Of a stretch of DNA of 64,000 nt, positions 47,783 to 56,356 are shown piece by piece. The notes below the pieces were generated by a model. That model had not been told where the DNA came from, searched no databases, and saw only the letters and a list, made by a program, of their open reading frames with translations. Made by a program: the position numbers and the translations under genes. Position 1 is the stretch's first letter. Every line of letters starts with the position of its first letter. The DNA lies in assembly GCA_963772635.1 (NCBI GenBank), contig CAVYYK010000068.1, forward strand, positions 33,292 through 97,291, read 5' to 3'. This DNA is from JAUXFS01 sp963772635. GTDB taxonomy: Bacteria > Pseudomonadota > Alphaproteobacteria > Rhodospirillales > Defluviicoccaceae.

Positions 47783-49816
47783 ATGCCGATGGGACGTTGT
47801 CGCGGTTCTACAGCAATTTCTCTCATTGCGACGGCAGGGATGCTCGGGCTCCTTCTTGTTGCCTCGACAACGGGTGACGGGCGCGCCCAGGACGCGGCTG
47901 ATCCCATTGTAAATCCGCCAGAATTCTTGCTACGTTCCGGGCTGGAGGCGCCGCGGACGTTGATGACGATGACGCCGGACACCGCGGCGGTGCCGCAGGA
48001 AGTCTATCTCGACATGAACATCGTCAGGGCGGAGCGGCGCATCTACAATCCGACCTTGAACAAGAATGGCGGAGAAGACACGGTGAGCTTGCGCGTCTAC
48101 GAGGACGCCAGGACGGAGCCACCGGACCCTGATGCGCCACTGGTGGGCCCCAGCATCGTCGTACACCCTGGCCAAACCTTGCGGGTCAAACTGAACAACA
48201 AACTGGAGGATGATTCAACCTGCGGCATCGACCACGGCGGCAGCGTCAACACCCCGCACTGCTTCAATGGCACCAATCTTCACACTCATGGCCTCTGGGT
48301 TAATCCGTCGGGCAACGGCGATAACGTGCTGATCACGATCCGGCCGGGCGTGTCCTTCGAGTACGAATACAACATCCCCCCCGATCATCCAGCCGGTACC
48401 TTCTGGTACCATCCGCACCTGCACGGTTCGACGGCGTTGCAGGTCTCGAGTGGCATGGCCGGCGCGCTGATCATCCGCGGCGACCGTTTGCCGACCAACG
48501 AGCGTAACGGTGACCTCGATAGCCTGCTCAAGGAGAACAGCGAACCGGTGCCGGAGCGCGTCCTGGTGCTGCAGCAGATTCAGTACGCCTGCCGCAACAA
48601 AAATGATGAGATTCAGTACCAGGATCCTCAGAAACAGGAGGACTACATTTGCGCGGCCGGCCAAGTCGGCGGCATCGAGGGCTATGACCAGTTCGGCCCT
48701 GGTTCGTGGCCAAAATCGGGCCGCTACACCAGCATCAACGGCACGGTTCTGGGCAAGCTTCAGGCGGCAAAGGTCGGCGTGGTGGAGCGCTGGCGGCTGA
48801 TCCATGCCGGCGTACGCGACACCATCAGCCTGGAGATCCGCCCCAAGACCGGCGACGCGTCTTACCGAACGCTCGCCGCCGATGAAAACGGCAGCTGGAT
48901 CGAGCGCAACTGCGGCGAGCCGATCCCCTACCACCTCGTCGCTCAGGACGGCCTGACCATGGCCGCGGCGCAGCAGCGCACGATCGCGGTGCTGCAGCCT
49001 GGCTATCGGGTCGACGCCCTGGTTGCTCTGCCGGAGGCCGGCGACTATTGCGTTGTCGACGCTTCGGCGCCAGCCGCCGGCAGCGTCAACCAGGCGGCGT
49101 CGCCCCGCCGTCTGCTCGCCGTGATCAGCGCCGAGGGTGGAACGGCCGTCAGCGCCGACCCCGACACCTATCTGCGCGACTGGCTGGTCGCCGCGGCGCG
49201 CGAGACCATGCCCCCGGCCGTGCTCGACAAGATCGTGGCCGAGCTGAACGATGGCCTGAAGCTGACCAGCTTCGTGCCCCATCCGGATGTCGAGAAGGAC
49301 GAAGTTACCGGCACCCAGACGCTGGTCTTCAACATCGACACTTCAAAACCTGGTGCCGCTTTTTTCGAGGTCGACGGCAAACCCTATGATCCGGATCGCA
49401 TCGACCGAACCTTGCCTGTGGACGGGGTCGACGAATGGAGCCTGACCTCGGATTTCGTCAGCCATCCCTTCCACATTCACGTCAACCCCTTCCAGATCGT
49501 CGAGATCATCGGTCCGGACGGCAAGACCGACGTCAGTGCCGAGGGGGCGGTCGATGACTTCGGCGGCACACCGGACCCGCAGTACCCGGGCCTGAAGGGA
49601 GTCTGGAAGGATACCATCTGGATCAAGAACCTTTTCCCACCGGGGCCGAAGGAGGGGAGCAAGTACAAGATCGTCTTCAGGACGCGTTACCAGCGCTATA
49701 TCGGCGATTTCGTTTTGCACTGCCACATTCTCGACCACGAGGACCAGGGCATGATGCAGAACATCCGCATCGCCCTGCCTGACGGCGCTGGGGGCGCGAC
49801 CTATGGCCACCACTAG
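47783..49816 (+). CDS. Laccase-like multicopper oxidase
   Basis: A 677-residue exported multicopper oxidase. The signal peptide covers about residues 1-36 (ATAGMLGLLLVASTTGDGRA). All four copper motifs are present: NLHTHGLWV (His167, His169), WYHPHLHGS (His210, His212), SHPFHIHVNPF (His561, His564, His566) and LHCHILDHEDQGMM (His646, Cys647, His648, His652, axial Met657). Two long inserts make it larger than CueO. It may oxidise phenols or amines with O2, or detoxify copper. The tyrosinase start overlaps its stop by 14 bases. GGGGAG precedes the ATG. The axial Met suggests modest redox potential. Confidence 0.92.
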   Translation: MPMGRCRGSTAISLIATAGMLGLLLVASTTGDGRAQDAADPIVNPPEFLLRSGLEAPRTLMTMTPDTAAVPQEVYLDMNIVRAERRIYNPTLNKNGGEDTVSLRVYEDARTEPPDPDAPLVGPSIVVHPGQTLRVKLNNKLEDDSTCGIDHGGSVNTPHCFNGTNLHTHGLWVNPSGNGDNVLITIRPGVSFEYEYNIPPDHPAGTFWYHPHLHGSTALQVSSGMAGALIIRGDRLPTNERNGDLDSLLKENSEPVPERVLVLQQIQYACRNKNDEIQYQDPQKQEDYICAAGQVGGIEGYDQFGPGSWPKSGRYTSINGTVLGKLQAAKVGVVERWRLIHAGVRDTISLEIRPKTGDASYRTLAADENGSWIERNCGEPIPYHLVAQDGLTMAAAQQRTIAVLQPGYRVDALVALPEAGDYCVVDASAPAAGSVNQAASPRRLLAVISAEGGTAVSADPDTYLRDWLVAAARETMPPAVLDKIVAELNDGLKLTSFVPHPDVEKDEVTGTQTLVFNIDTSKPGAAFFEVDGKPYDPDRIDRTLPVDGVDEWSLTSDFVSHPFHIHVNPFQIVEIIGPDGKTDVSAEGAVDDFGGTPDPQYPGLKGVWKDTIWIKNLFPPGPKEGSKYKIVFRTRYQRYIGDFVLHCHILDHEDQGMMQNIRIALPDGAGGATYGHH

Positions 49817-51872
49817 CGGAGCCGCGTCGACGGCCGAGGGCGTCGGCCGGGTTCCCGACTACGCTGCCGTCCAAGCGCTGCTGCGCCGCCTTGCTACCGG
49901 CAGCCACTCCGATCAGGGCGGTGCGGGTGCCTTCTGGGACCTGCCGCTGGAGCGCTTCCTGGAGGTCGAGATCGCCGGCGAACCGCTCGTCGCTTCGGAG
50001 CGCGAGACGAGTTGTTGCGGGGCACAGCTCCCGCCGTCGCCGGGGCGACGGGCCGAGCGGTCGGCGCTGGTCAAGGGGCTGCGCGGACTACCGCCCTTCG
50101 ACGGCCGGCGATATCCGCGCGTGCCGTTCGGCGGCGCAGCGGCGACGGCACAGGAAATTGGCCTTGTCGAGGACTGGATCGAAGCCGGCTGTCCAGGCCA
50201 GACGGTCGCGGAACTCGATCTGGAAGGCGAGATCAAGCCGGCGGGTACGATCGAGGTGACTGGCGCCGCGGGCCCCCTGTTCGAGGTGCTGGCTGACGCC
50301 AGTGGGTATGCCTATGCGGCCGGCGAGATGCGCCAGCGCATGGACATCGACTGCATGACTCCGGGCCAGCTCGAGCGGCTGCGCTATGCCTTCCGTGAAC
50401 TCTATGCACTCAACAAGTGGCCCGACGACGCGCGCAGCTACAATAATCTGGCGCTGATCCACCAGAATCACTGCCAGCACGGCTGGGAGCGTTTTCTGCC
50501 GTGGCACCGCGTTTATCTCTACGAGTTCGAACAGGGCATGCGGGACTTCTGCCCCGATGTCACCATGCCCTACTGGCCTTTCTCGAACGATCCCTATGGC
50601 CCCGAGCCCGGCGGCCGGATGGACGAGACGCGTAAGGCGATCCCCGACGCCCTGGGCGCGATCCTGACGCCCGAGGGTTTAAAGGTACTTGAGGCTGGCG
50701 GCGTTCCGAAGAAGGAGATCGGCAAGCTGCAGCCGCTGCTCGGCAGGTCCTTCGCGACCCAGACCGCGTTCTTTGTTGCGGTCCGTAAAGCGTTGGGGAT
50801 CGACTGCGACAAGGCCTTCGCCGCCTATTTGCAACAATACCGCAAGCACTATATCGATGCGCTGCTGCAGGGAAACTCGCTCTGGTATCCCCTGCGCTAC
50901 CCCGGCCAGTTCAGCACAGGGACGATAAACAGCGTAATCCACTACCACTACCCGGCGCCCGACGACATCTCCCAGATCCTGAACCTGCGTACCTTTCGGG
51001 ATTTCGGCGGCGGCAGCCTTTACAACGACAGCTTCGGCTTTCTCGACCAGAATCCGCATAACACCATGCATATCTGGACCGGGGGCGTGAACCCGAACTT
51101 CGAAGCCTCCGACTCGATGCCGGACGATCGCAATGCTGCCGTCCAAGTCTCCGGCCGCCGCTTCCACAAGCGTGACGACCTTTACAGCCAGCCCCGCTAC
51201 GGTGACATGTTCTCGAACCTGACGGCGGCCTACGATCCGGTGTTCTGGCCGATCCACGCCAACGTCGACCGGCTCTGGTGGGCCTGGCAGCAGGCCAATC
51301 CGCACGGGTTGCCGACGGACCTCGATGGCGTCCTGACGCCCTGGGCTTATGCGGTCCGGGACACGCTGGACATGCACCGGTTTGGTTACGAGTACGTCAA
51401 GAAAACCTACATCGCGCCCGTCGGCGCGGCCGCCGCCGTCGGCCGTTTCACCTCCAAGCCGATCGATGTCCCGGTGCGCGTGCGCAAGCGATTCGGCAAG
51501 GCCGAGGTCCGGCTGCACCGGGTGCCGCAGCTGGTCCGTTCCTGTTTCATCCGGGTGTTCCTCAACGAACCGAAGGCCGACGCCGAGACGCCGCTCGATC
51601 GCGAGACCTACGCGGGATACGCGGCGGTCTTCGGCCATGGCCCCTGCATTGGTGGGCCGGGCCACTGCGAGACCCAGCCGCCACGGCTCGGCCGGCAGCG
51701 CGACATGAACACGCCGCGCAACCACCGGATCGACGTCACCGCCTGTGCGCGCCGGTTGATCGACAAGGGTGCAAAGCAGCTCTCCGTCACCCTGGTGGTG
51801 ATCGGCGCCGACTACCGGGAAGACAGGGACCTGCTGCGGCTCGACGGTGTTTCCCTCAACTTCCTCGACTGA
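49803..51872 (+). CDS. Tyrosinase-type type-3 copper oxidase
   Basis: A 689-residue protein. The first 170 residues are an unassigned domain (possible prosthetic or chaperone-like part, with CC at 71-72). The tyrosinase core follows. CuA: IHQNHCQHGWERFLPWHRVY with His220 or 223, His226 and His235. CuB: NPHNTMHIW with His419 and His423, and FWPIHANVDRLWW with His485. A C-terminal beta domain (residues 550-689) resembles the extension of polyphenol oxidases. No signal peptide. It would hydroxylate monophenols and oxidise diphenols to quinones. It is coupled to the multicopper oxidase and lies 10 bases before the LodA-like gene. Confidence 0.9.
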   Translation: MATTSGAASTAEGVGRVPDYAAVQALLRRLATGSHSDQGGAGAFWDLPLERFLEVEIAGEPLVASERETSCCGAQLPPSPGRRAERSALVKGLRGLPPFDGRRYPRVPFGGAAATAQEIGLVEDWIEAGCPGQTVAELDLEGEIKPAGTIEVTGAAGPLFEVLADASGYAYAAGEMRQRMDIDCMTPGQLERLRYAFRELYALNKWPDDARSYNNLALIHQNHCQHGWERFLPWHRVYLYEFEQGMRDFCPDVTMPYWPFSNDPYGPEPGGRMDETRKAIPDALGAILTPEGLKVLEAGGVPKKEIGKLQPLLGRSFATQTAFFVAVRKALGIDCDKAFAAYLQQYRKHYIDALLQGNSLWYPLRYPGQFSTGTINSVIHYHYPAPDDISQILNLRTFRDFGGGSLYNDSFGFLDQNPHNTMHIWTGGVNPNFEASDSMPDDRNAAVQVSGRRFHKRDDLYSQPRYGDMFSNLTAAYDPVFWPIHANVDRLWWAWQQANPHGLPTDLDGVLTPWAYAVRDTLDMHRFGYEYVKKTYIAPVGAAAAVGRFTSKPIDVPVRVRKRFGKAEVRLHRVPQLVRSCFIRVFLNEPKADAETPLDRETYAGYAAVFGHGPCIGGPGHCETQPPRLGRQRDMNTPRNHRIDVTACARRLIDKGAKQLSVTLVVIGADYREDRDLLRLDGVSLNFLD

Positions 51873-51882
51873 GGGAACTGAC

Positions 51883-54597
51883 TTGGCAACGCAATCGATC
51901 TACCGCATCCATCCGGGCATCGGCATCGCCCGCGTCGGCGATAGCCCGGACAGCTTCTACCTGGCGCCGGAGGCACCCGGCGCCCTGCCGACCGACTGCG
52001 ACGCCAGTGGCAACCCGCGCCGCGCGCCCGACGGCCGCTCGGAACTGCCGGTGAGCCGCTTCAAGGACGAAGCGGGACGCATCCGCCGTCAGGCCGCGCG
52101 TTTCCAGATCTACGTCTATGACAAAGAGAGCCCCGAGGGCCGGCCGCTTCGGCGCGGCGATCCGGTGCGCGGCGGCGGCAACCACGGTGTGCTGGTCGAT
52201 GTGCAGTGGCGCGTTCACCTCGCCAACAAGAAGGCGGTCTGGTTCAGCTTCGAACAGCTCGAGGGCGAGCACGGCTTCGGCGCTGACCATCCGCGCCGCA
52301 ATCCCGATGTTACGGCGCCCGAGGCGCGCCAGCAGCTGATCATCGATCCCGGGCCGCAACTGGTCAACGGTACGGATCGGCGCCGCGCCGCCTTCAGCCG
52401 CGAGGGCAACCCGATGTATGCCGCAACCTTCCCGCCCAAAGGTCTGGTGCCGCACGACATCGACACGCTGGGGGATTTGCTGACCGACGACAGCGGCCGC
52501 CTTCTGGTGCTTGGCGGCCACGGCCGCTCGGGGAGCTGCAAAAGTGGCCTCGGTCAGCCGCGTATCGACACCTACGCCAACAACGACGGCTGGTTCGACG
52601 ACATTGCCGACGGGCCCGTCATGGCCCGCTTGATGATGTATTCCGAGGAGGTCGGGCGGCTGCGCTTCATCGACGTCGAGTACCCGGCCTGGGTGCTGGT
52701 CGGCTACCCGCGCTACGCGCCGCAGATCCTCGACATGGTGACCCTGGCGGACGTGGTGGAGGATCTGGCGATCCGCGAACTGGCGGACCGCACCGACCTT
52801 TACGGCACCACCGGCACCTTCGCCGACCCGGAGCGGATCGACGCCGGCGATACGGGCGCGCTGCTACACTGGAGGGCCGGGCGGCTGCGCTTTAATCCCG
52901 ATTACAAGCCGTGGTTCTGGCGCGACATCTGGCCGATCCTGTTCCGGCCCGACGAGTTCACCTATCTAACCAACGTTCTCCAGCAGTCGAACTTCCCGCA
53001 CAATCAGACGCCACGCGGCAATATGGATCCCTTCAAGCTGTGCGTGCCGCCACGCGTCGCACCCCGGCTACTGAGCGCCAAGCAGCGCGAGGCGCTGGAT
53101 CTGCACCTGCACGGCAAACTCGTCGGCCAGGCGCTGGAGCCGGCGCTGATTTTGCTCGACGGGGCCGCGAGCCTGGGCGCGGAAGGACAGGTCTCGGGTC
53201 GCGATATAGAGGCGCCGCTGGCGCTGCTGGTCGCCGCTGCCGCCGATTTCGTCAAGGCGGTCTGCCCGCCCGACAAAGAGGATGAGCCCGACGCCTACGC
53301 CCGGCGCTGGGCCGAGGTGCTCGCGGCCGGCGAGGGCGCCGGCTCACCTGCCTACAACGAGGCGAAGGCCGCGCTGGCCAAGCGCGCCGAGGAAGCCAAG
53401 GCGCAGCTGAATGCGGTGGAACTCGAGGCTCGGCCGCGAGCAGACCAGCAAAGCGCCCTGCTGGTCGCCGCCCGGCGGCCCGCCCAAGGCATGCCCGATC
53501 AGCGTCTTAACATCGATCCGGACGAACCGGTGGCGAAAACCGTCGATCGGGTGCTCGGCGACTTCGTCGACGGCGTGCTGCTTCAGGCGGCGCTCGGCGA
53601 GGCGGCCGGGTACGCCAGGACCGATCCCTACGGCCCCTATCGGCGCTACCTCTACGATCTGCTGCGCCTACCCGGGGAGGAAAATACATTCCGACTTACC
53701 GGCAGCCCAACCGCGCGCACCTACCATCTGCCGCTGATGCCGCTGCTCGCTGGCGACAACCCGATCAGCAACACCCTGTCTTCGAAGTTCCTGCGGCTGA
53801 CCGACACCCAATTGTTCCTGCTGCGGCAGTGGGCCGAGGGAAACTTCTACAACGAGGCGCTGGAGGGCTGGGTCGACCGGGCCTCGGTCGACCCCTCGCA
53901 GCCCTACAAGAACTGGAAGACCAACTCCGCGCGCGCCCTTGATCGCGGCGTGCTCAGCAACCTGCTCGGGGGCGCCTTCTGCCCAGGCGGCGAGGTCGCC
54001 TGGATCATCCGCAATCCGGCGGTCTTTCAGGCGCCCTACCGGCTGAAGGCCGACCCGGCCTTCTACACCTTCCGCCAGACCGCGGCACAGGCCAACGCCA
54101 ACAGCCGTGACACTGCGGTCAGCGAAGAGGAGTACGTCTCCTACGCGGCCCAGGCGTTGTCCCAGGACAGCGACTACGGCATCGGCCTGCAGCCTGGTGA
54201 CCTGACCAAGCAGTCGGCGCTGCCCTGGCAGGCCGACTTCAACGAGTGCTCCAGCCAAGACATCAATGTCACCTACGAGGAATGGAACATCATCGATCCC
54301 GGCGATCCCGAGGACCCGCTGCTACGGAAGGAATCTCGCGTCTGGGAGACGCTATGGTGGCCCGCGCACCGGCCGATGCAGGCCTGGGAGGTCGTCGGCT
54401 TCAGCGATGGCGCACCAGCCTACCAGTTCCTCAATTGGGCGCGGGGCGTGCCGAGTACGAACGCGGGCGACCTCAAGATGACCACCGAGTGGGCGAAGCT
54501 CGGCTTTGTCGTGCGCAATCCCTACGCGCCGGCCTCCGACCTGAAGAAGCTCTCGCCCGACCAGAAGTATATCAGCGTCGAACGCACGGAGGACTGA
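51883..54597 (+). CDS. LodA-like quinoprotein oxidase (putative CTQ cofactor)
   Basis: A 904-residue LodA/GoxA-type oxidase. These enzymes oxidatively deaminate amino acids (LodA: the lysine epsilon-amine; GoxA: glycine), yielding H2O2, with a cysteine-tryptophylquinone made in place. The start IYRIHPGIGIARVGDSPDSF with FYLAPE is diagnostic. Cys700 (LLGGAFCPGGEVAW) and Trp782 (KQSALPWQADFNECSSQD) are the best candidates for the cross-linked pair, by analogy with LodA Cys516/Trp581; the spacing is longer here (82 against 65). I use TTG 51883, six bases after GAGGGA; a GTG at 51847 lies inside the tyrosinase gene. The length is above LodA (726), with inserts near residues 430-560. Confidence 0.88.
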   Translation: MATQSIYRIHPGIGIARVGDSPDSFYLAPEAPGALPTDCDASGNPRRAPDGRSELPVSRFKDEAGRIRRQAARFQIYVYDKESPEGRPLRRGDPVRGGGNHGVLVDVQWRVHLANKKAVWFSFEQLEGEHGFGADHPRRNPDVTAPEARQQLIIDPGPQLVNGTDRRRAAFSREGNPMYAATFPPKGLVPHDIDTLGDLLTDDSGRLLVLGGHGRSGSCKSGLGQPRIDTYANNDGWFDDIADGPVMARLMMYSEEVGRLRFIDVEYPAWVLVGYPRYAPQILDMVTLADVVEDLAIRELADRTDLYGTTGTFADPERIDAGDTGALLHWRAGRLRFNPDYKPWFWRDIWPILFRPDEFTYLTNVLQQSNFPHNQTPRGNMDPFKLCVPPRVAPRLLSAKQREALDLHLHGKLVGQALEPALILLDGAASLGAEGQVSGRDIEAPLALLVAAAADFVKAVCPPDKEDEPDAYARRWAEVLAAGEGAGSPAYNEAKAALAKRAEEAKAQLNAVELEARPRADQQSALLVAARRPAQGMPDQRLNIDPDEPVAKTVDRVLGDFVDGVLLQAALGEAAGYARTDPYGPYRRYLYDLLRLPGEENTFRLTGSPTARTYHLPLMPLLAGDNPISNTLSSKFLRLTDTQLFLLRQWAEGNFYNEALEGWVDRASVDPSQPYKNWKTNSARALDRGVLSNLLGGAFCPGGEVAWIIRNPAVFQAPYRLKADPAFYTFRQTAAQANANSRDTAVSEEEYVSYAAQALSQDSDYGIGLQPGDLTKQSALPWQADFNECSSQDINVTYEEWNIIDPGDPEDPLLRKESRVWETLWWPAHRPMQAWEVVGFSDGAPAYQFLNWARGVPSTNAGDLKMTTEWAKLGFVVRNPYAPASDLKKLSPDQKYISVERTED

Positions 54598-54601
54598 AGC
54601 A

Positions 54602-55042
54602 ATGGCGGGCGCGATGCACGGACCCTTGGTCAACCCTTTCGTCGGGACTTGGAGCTACCGCAGCTTTCTCAACGACGCTGACCTCGCCAAGCAACCGAAC
54701 GATCTGCTGTTCGGCGAGGGGACCATCGTGCTGGACGAAGCGGCGGCTGGCTGCCTGTCGGGCACCATCGGCGGCCCGGGCTGGTCTCTCGATCTGCATG
54801 GTTCTCTGACGTACGGCTCGCCGATGGAGGCGCGCTTCCAAGGCCAGGGTATCGTTGGCGGGTCAGAGTGGGTCTACGGCTACGTCTCCTGGCTGGTCCC
54901 GGCCTGGCCGAACAGCACGGCGGCGTTGCAGACCCCGGCGCTGGTCGGTTCGGTGACCAGGGTGATCCCGCATCCCTCGAACGGCGGCGGCGTGTCCCCG
55001 GCCGGGGTCGTCGCCTCCTTCTATGCCGTGCGACAGGACTGA
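54602..55042 (+). CDS. Unknown 146-residue protein of the oxidase cluster
   Basis: Four bases after the LodA-like gene, so almost surely co-translated. It begins MHGPLVNPFVGTWSYRSFLN and is rich in Gly, Trp, Tyr and alternating strands (EGTIVLDEAAAGCLSGTIGG, then ARFQGQGIVGGSEWVYGYVS). The pattern suggests a small beta-barrel, perhaps lipocalin- or avidin-like. It has no signal peptide and no known family to my eye. By position it may help substrate handling or cofactor maturation. Confidence 0.7.
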   Translation: MAGAMHGPLVNPFVGTWSYRSFLNDADLAKQPNDLLFGEGTIVLDEAAAGCLSGTIGGPGWSLDLHGSLTYGSPMEARFQGQGIVGGSEWVYGYVSWLVPAWPNSTAALQTPALVGSVTRVIPHPSNGGGVSPAGVVASFYAVRQD

Positions 55043-55048
55043 TACCGT

Positions 55049-55101
55049 CTAGTGGTCTGGCGCCATCGTATGGGTACCATATGTCGGAGCCAGACCACTA
55101 G
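55049..55101. repeat. Long inverted repeat between the 146-residue gene and the LodB-like gene
   Basis: Perfect 13-base arms CTAGTGGTCTGGC and GCCAGACCACTAG enclose 27 bases with their own near-palindrome (TATGG-GTA-CCATA). It has no T run, so it is not a classic terminator. Arms beginning with CTAG look like the ends of a miniature element, or this could be a strong RNA hairpin tuning LodB-like translation. Confidence 0.7.
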
Positions 55102-55113
55102 GCACGACCCGCC

Positions 55114-56193
55114 ATGACCGTGGACCTGATCGCCTGCGATGTCGCGGTGATCGGCGGCGGCCCGGCCGGTACCGCCTCTGCCCTCGCGTTGCGCCGCCAC
55201 GCCCCGGACCTGCGTGTCGTCCTGTTCGAGGCTGGCGGATACTGCGGCTACCGAGCTGGCGAGGTCGTCGCCGGTTCGGCGCGCGCCGCGCTGGCCGAGC
55301 TTGGCGTGCTCCCGGCCGTCGAAGCCGTCGGTTTTCGGCCGGCCACCTCGGTGCTGGCCGCTTGGGAGACGGCGCGGCCGGTCGAGCAACACGGCTTGTT
55401 CTCGGCACGTGGCACCGGTTGGCTGGTCGAGCGGACCGTCTTCGACCGTCTGCTGGCCGAGTTGGCAGCGGCGCGCGGTGCGCTTCTGTGCCTTGGCTGC
55501 CGGGTGAGTGGGCTGGCGCGCCGGGGCGCCGGTTGGCGCCTCGCTCTGGCCGGCGGTAAGGCTTGCGATGCTCGCTTCCTGGTGCTCGCGACCGGCCGAA
55601 GCTGGAGCCTTGCCCGCGCCCTCGGCGCGCGGGTGCGTGTCGCTGACCGTCTCGTTGCGGGTTTGCGCCTGTTGCGCGATCGCGACGATGGCTATCCCGG
55701 TCTGGCGGTAGAGGCCACCGCCGATGGCTGGTGGTACACGGCGCCGCTGGTGGCCGGCCGGCGCGTCCTCGCATGGATGACCGACGCCGATCTCGCCAAC
55801 CCGCGTGACGAGGCGGGATGGCGTCGGGCGTTGGAGTCGACGGAACTGGTTCGGCGGTGCGCGCCGCGTGCCGACGCGCCGCTTCATACGGGCCTCCACC
55901 CATCGGCGAGCACCCGGCTGGAGCCGGCGGCCGGGCCGGGGTGGCTCGCCGCCGGAGACGCCGCCGCCGGCTTCGATCCTCTCTCGGCCCAAGGGGTCGC
56001 CAAGGCCCTGCGCGCAGGCCTCTTCGCCGCCTACGCCGCCTCCGACGCTCTCGCCGGACGCAACGACGCGACCGAGAAATTCGCGCGCCTCGCCGCCCGC
56101 GAGGCCGCGACCTACGAGACCACCCGCGAGACGGTCTACCGAAGCGCCCGCCGATGGCCTGACAGTCCGTTCTGGCAACGACGACAAATTTAG
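55114..56193 (+). CDS. LodB-like FAD-dependent oxidoreductase
   Basis: A 359-residue flavoprotein. The FAD site is CDVAVIGGGPAGTASALALR, with the later DG-type block GPGWLAAGDAAAGFDPLSAQG. It belongs to the halogenase-like NAD(P)/FAD group that includes LodB, which in Marinomonas is needed to build the quinone cofactor in LodA. Its place two genes after the LodA-like gene fits that role. YRAGEVVAGSARAALAELGV is a family feature near residue 45. The start ATG lies 12 bases past the palindrome. Confidence 0.87.
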   Translation: MTVDLIACDVAVIGGGPAGTASALALRRHAPDLRVVLFEAGGYCGYRAGEVVAGSARAALAELGVLPAVEAVGFRPATSVLAAWETARPVEQHGLFSARGTGWLVERTVFDRLLAELAAARGALLCLGCRVSGLARRGAGWRLALAGGKACDARFLVLATGRSWSLARALGARVRVADRLVAGLRLLRDRDDGYPGLAVEATADGWWYTAPLVAGRRVLAWMTDADLANPRDEAGWRRALESTELVRRCAPRADAPLHTGLHPSASTRLEPAAGPGWLAAGDAAAGFDPLSAQGVAKALRAGLFAAYAASDALAGRNDATEKFARLAAREAATYETTRETVYRSARRWPDSPFWQRRQI

Positions 56194-56356
56194 GAGGTTG
56201 TTTTGAAAGTTGCGAGATGACGATTTGTTTGATTCCAGGGGGTTGCGACAGCCTGAGCAGGAGCACATGGGTTCACCAGCAACTATCGCGAAATATGAGT
56301 GGGACAGCATGAGGTACGCAAGCGACCTGACGGTGTGGTTCTGAGCCGTCTACCTC

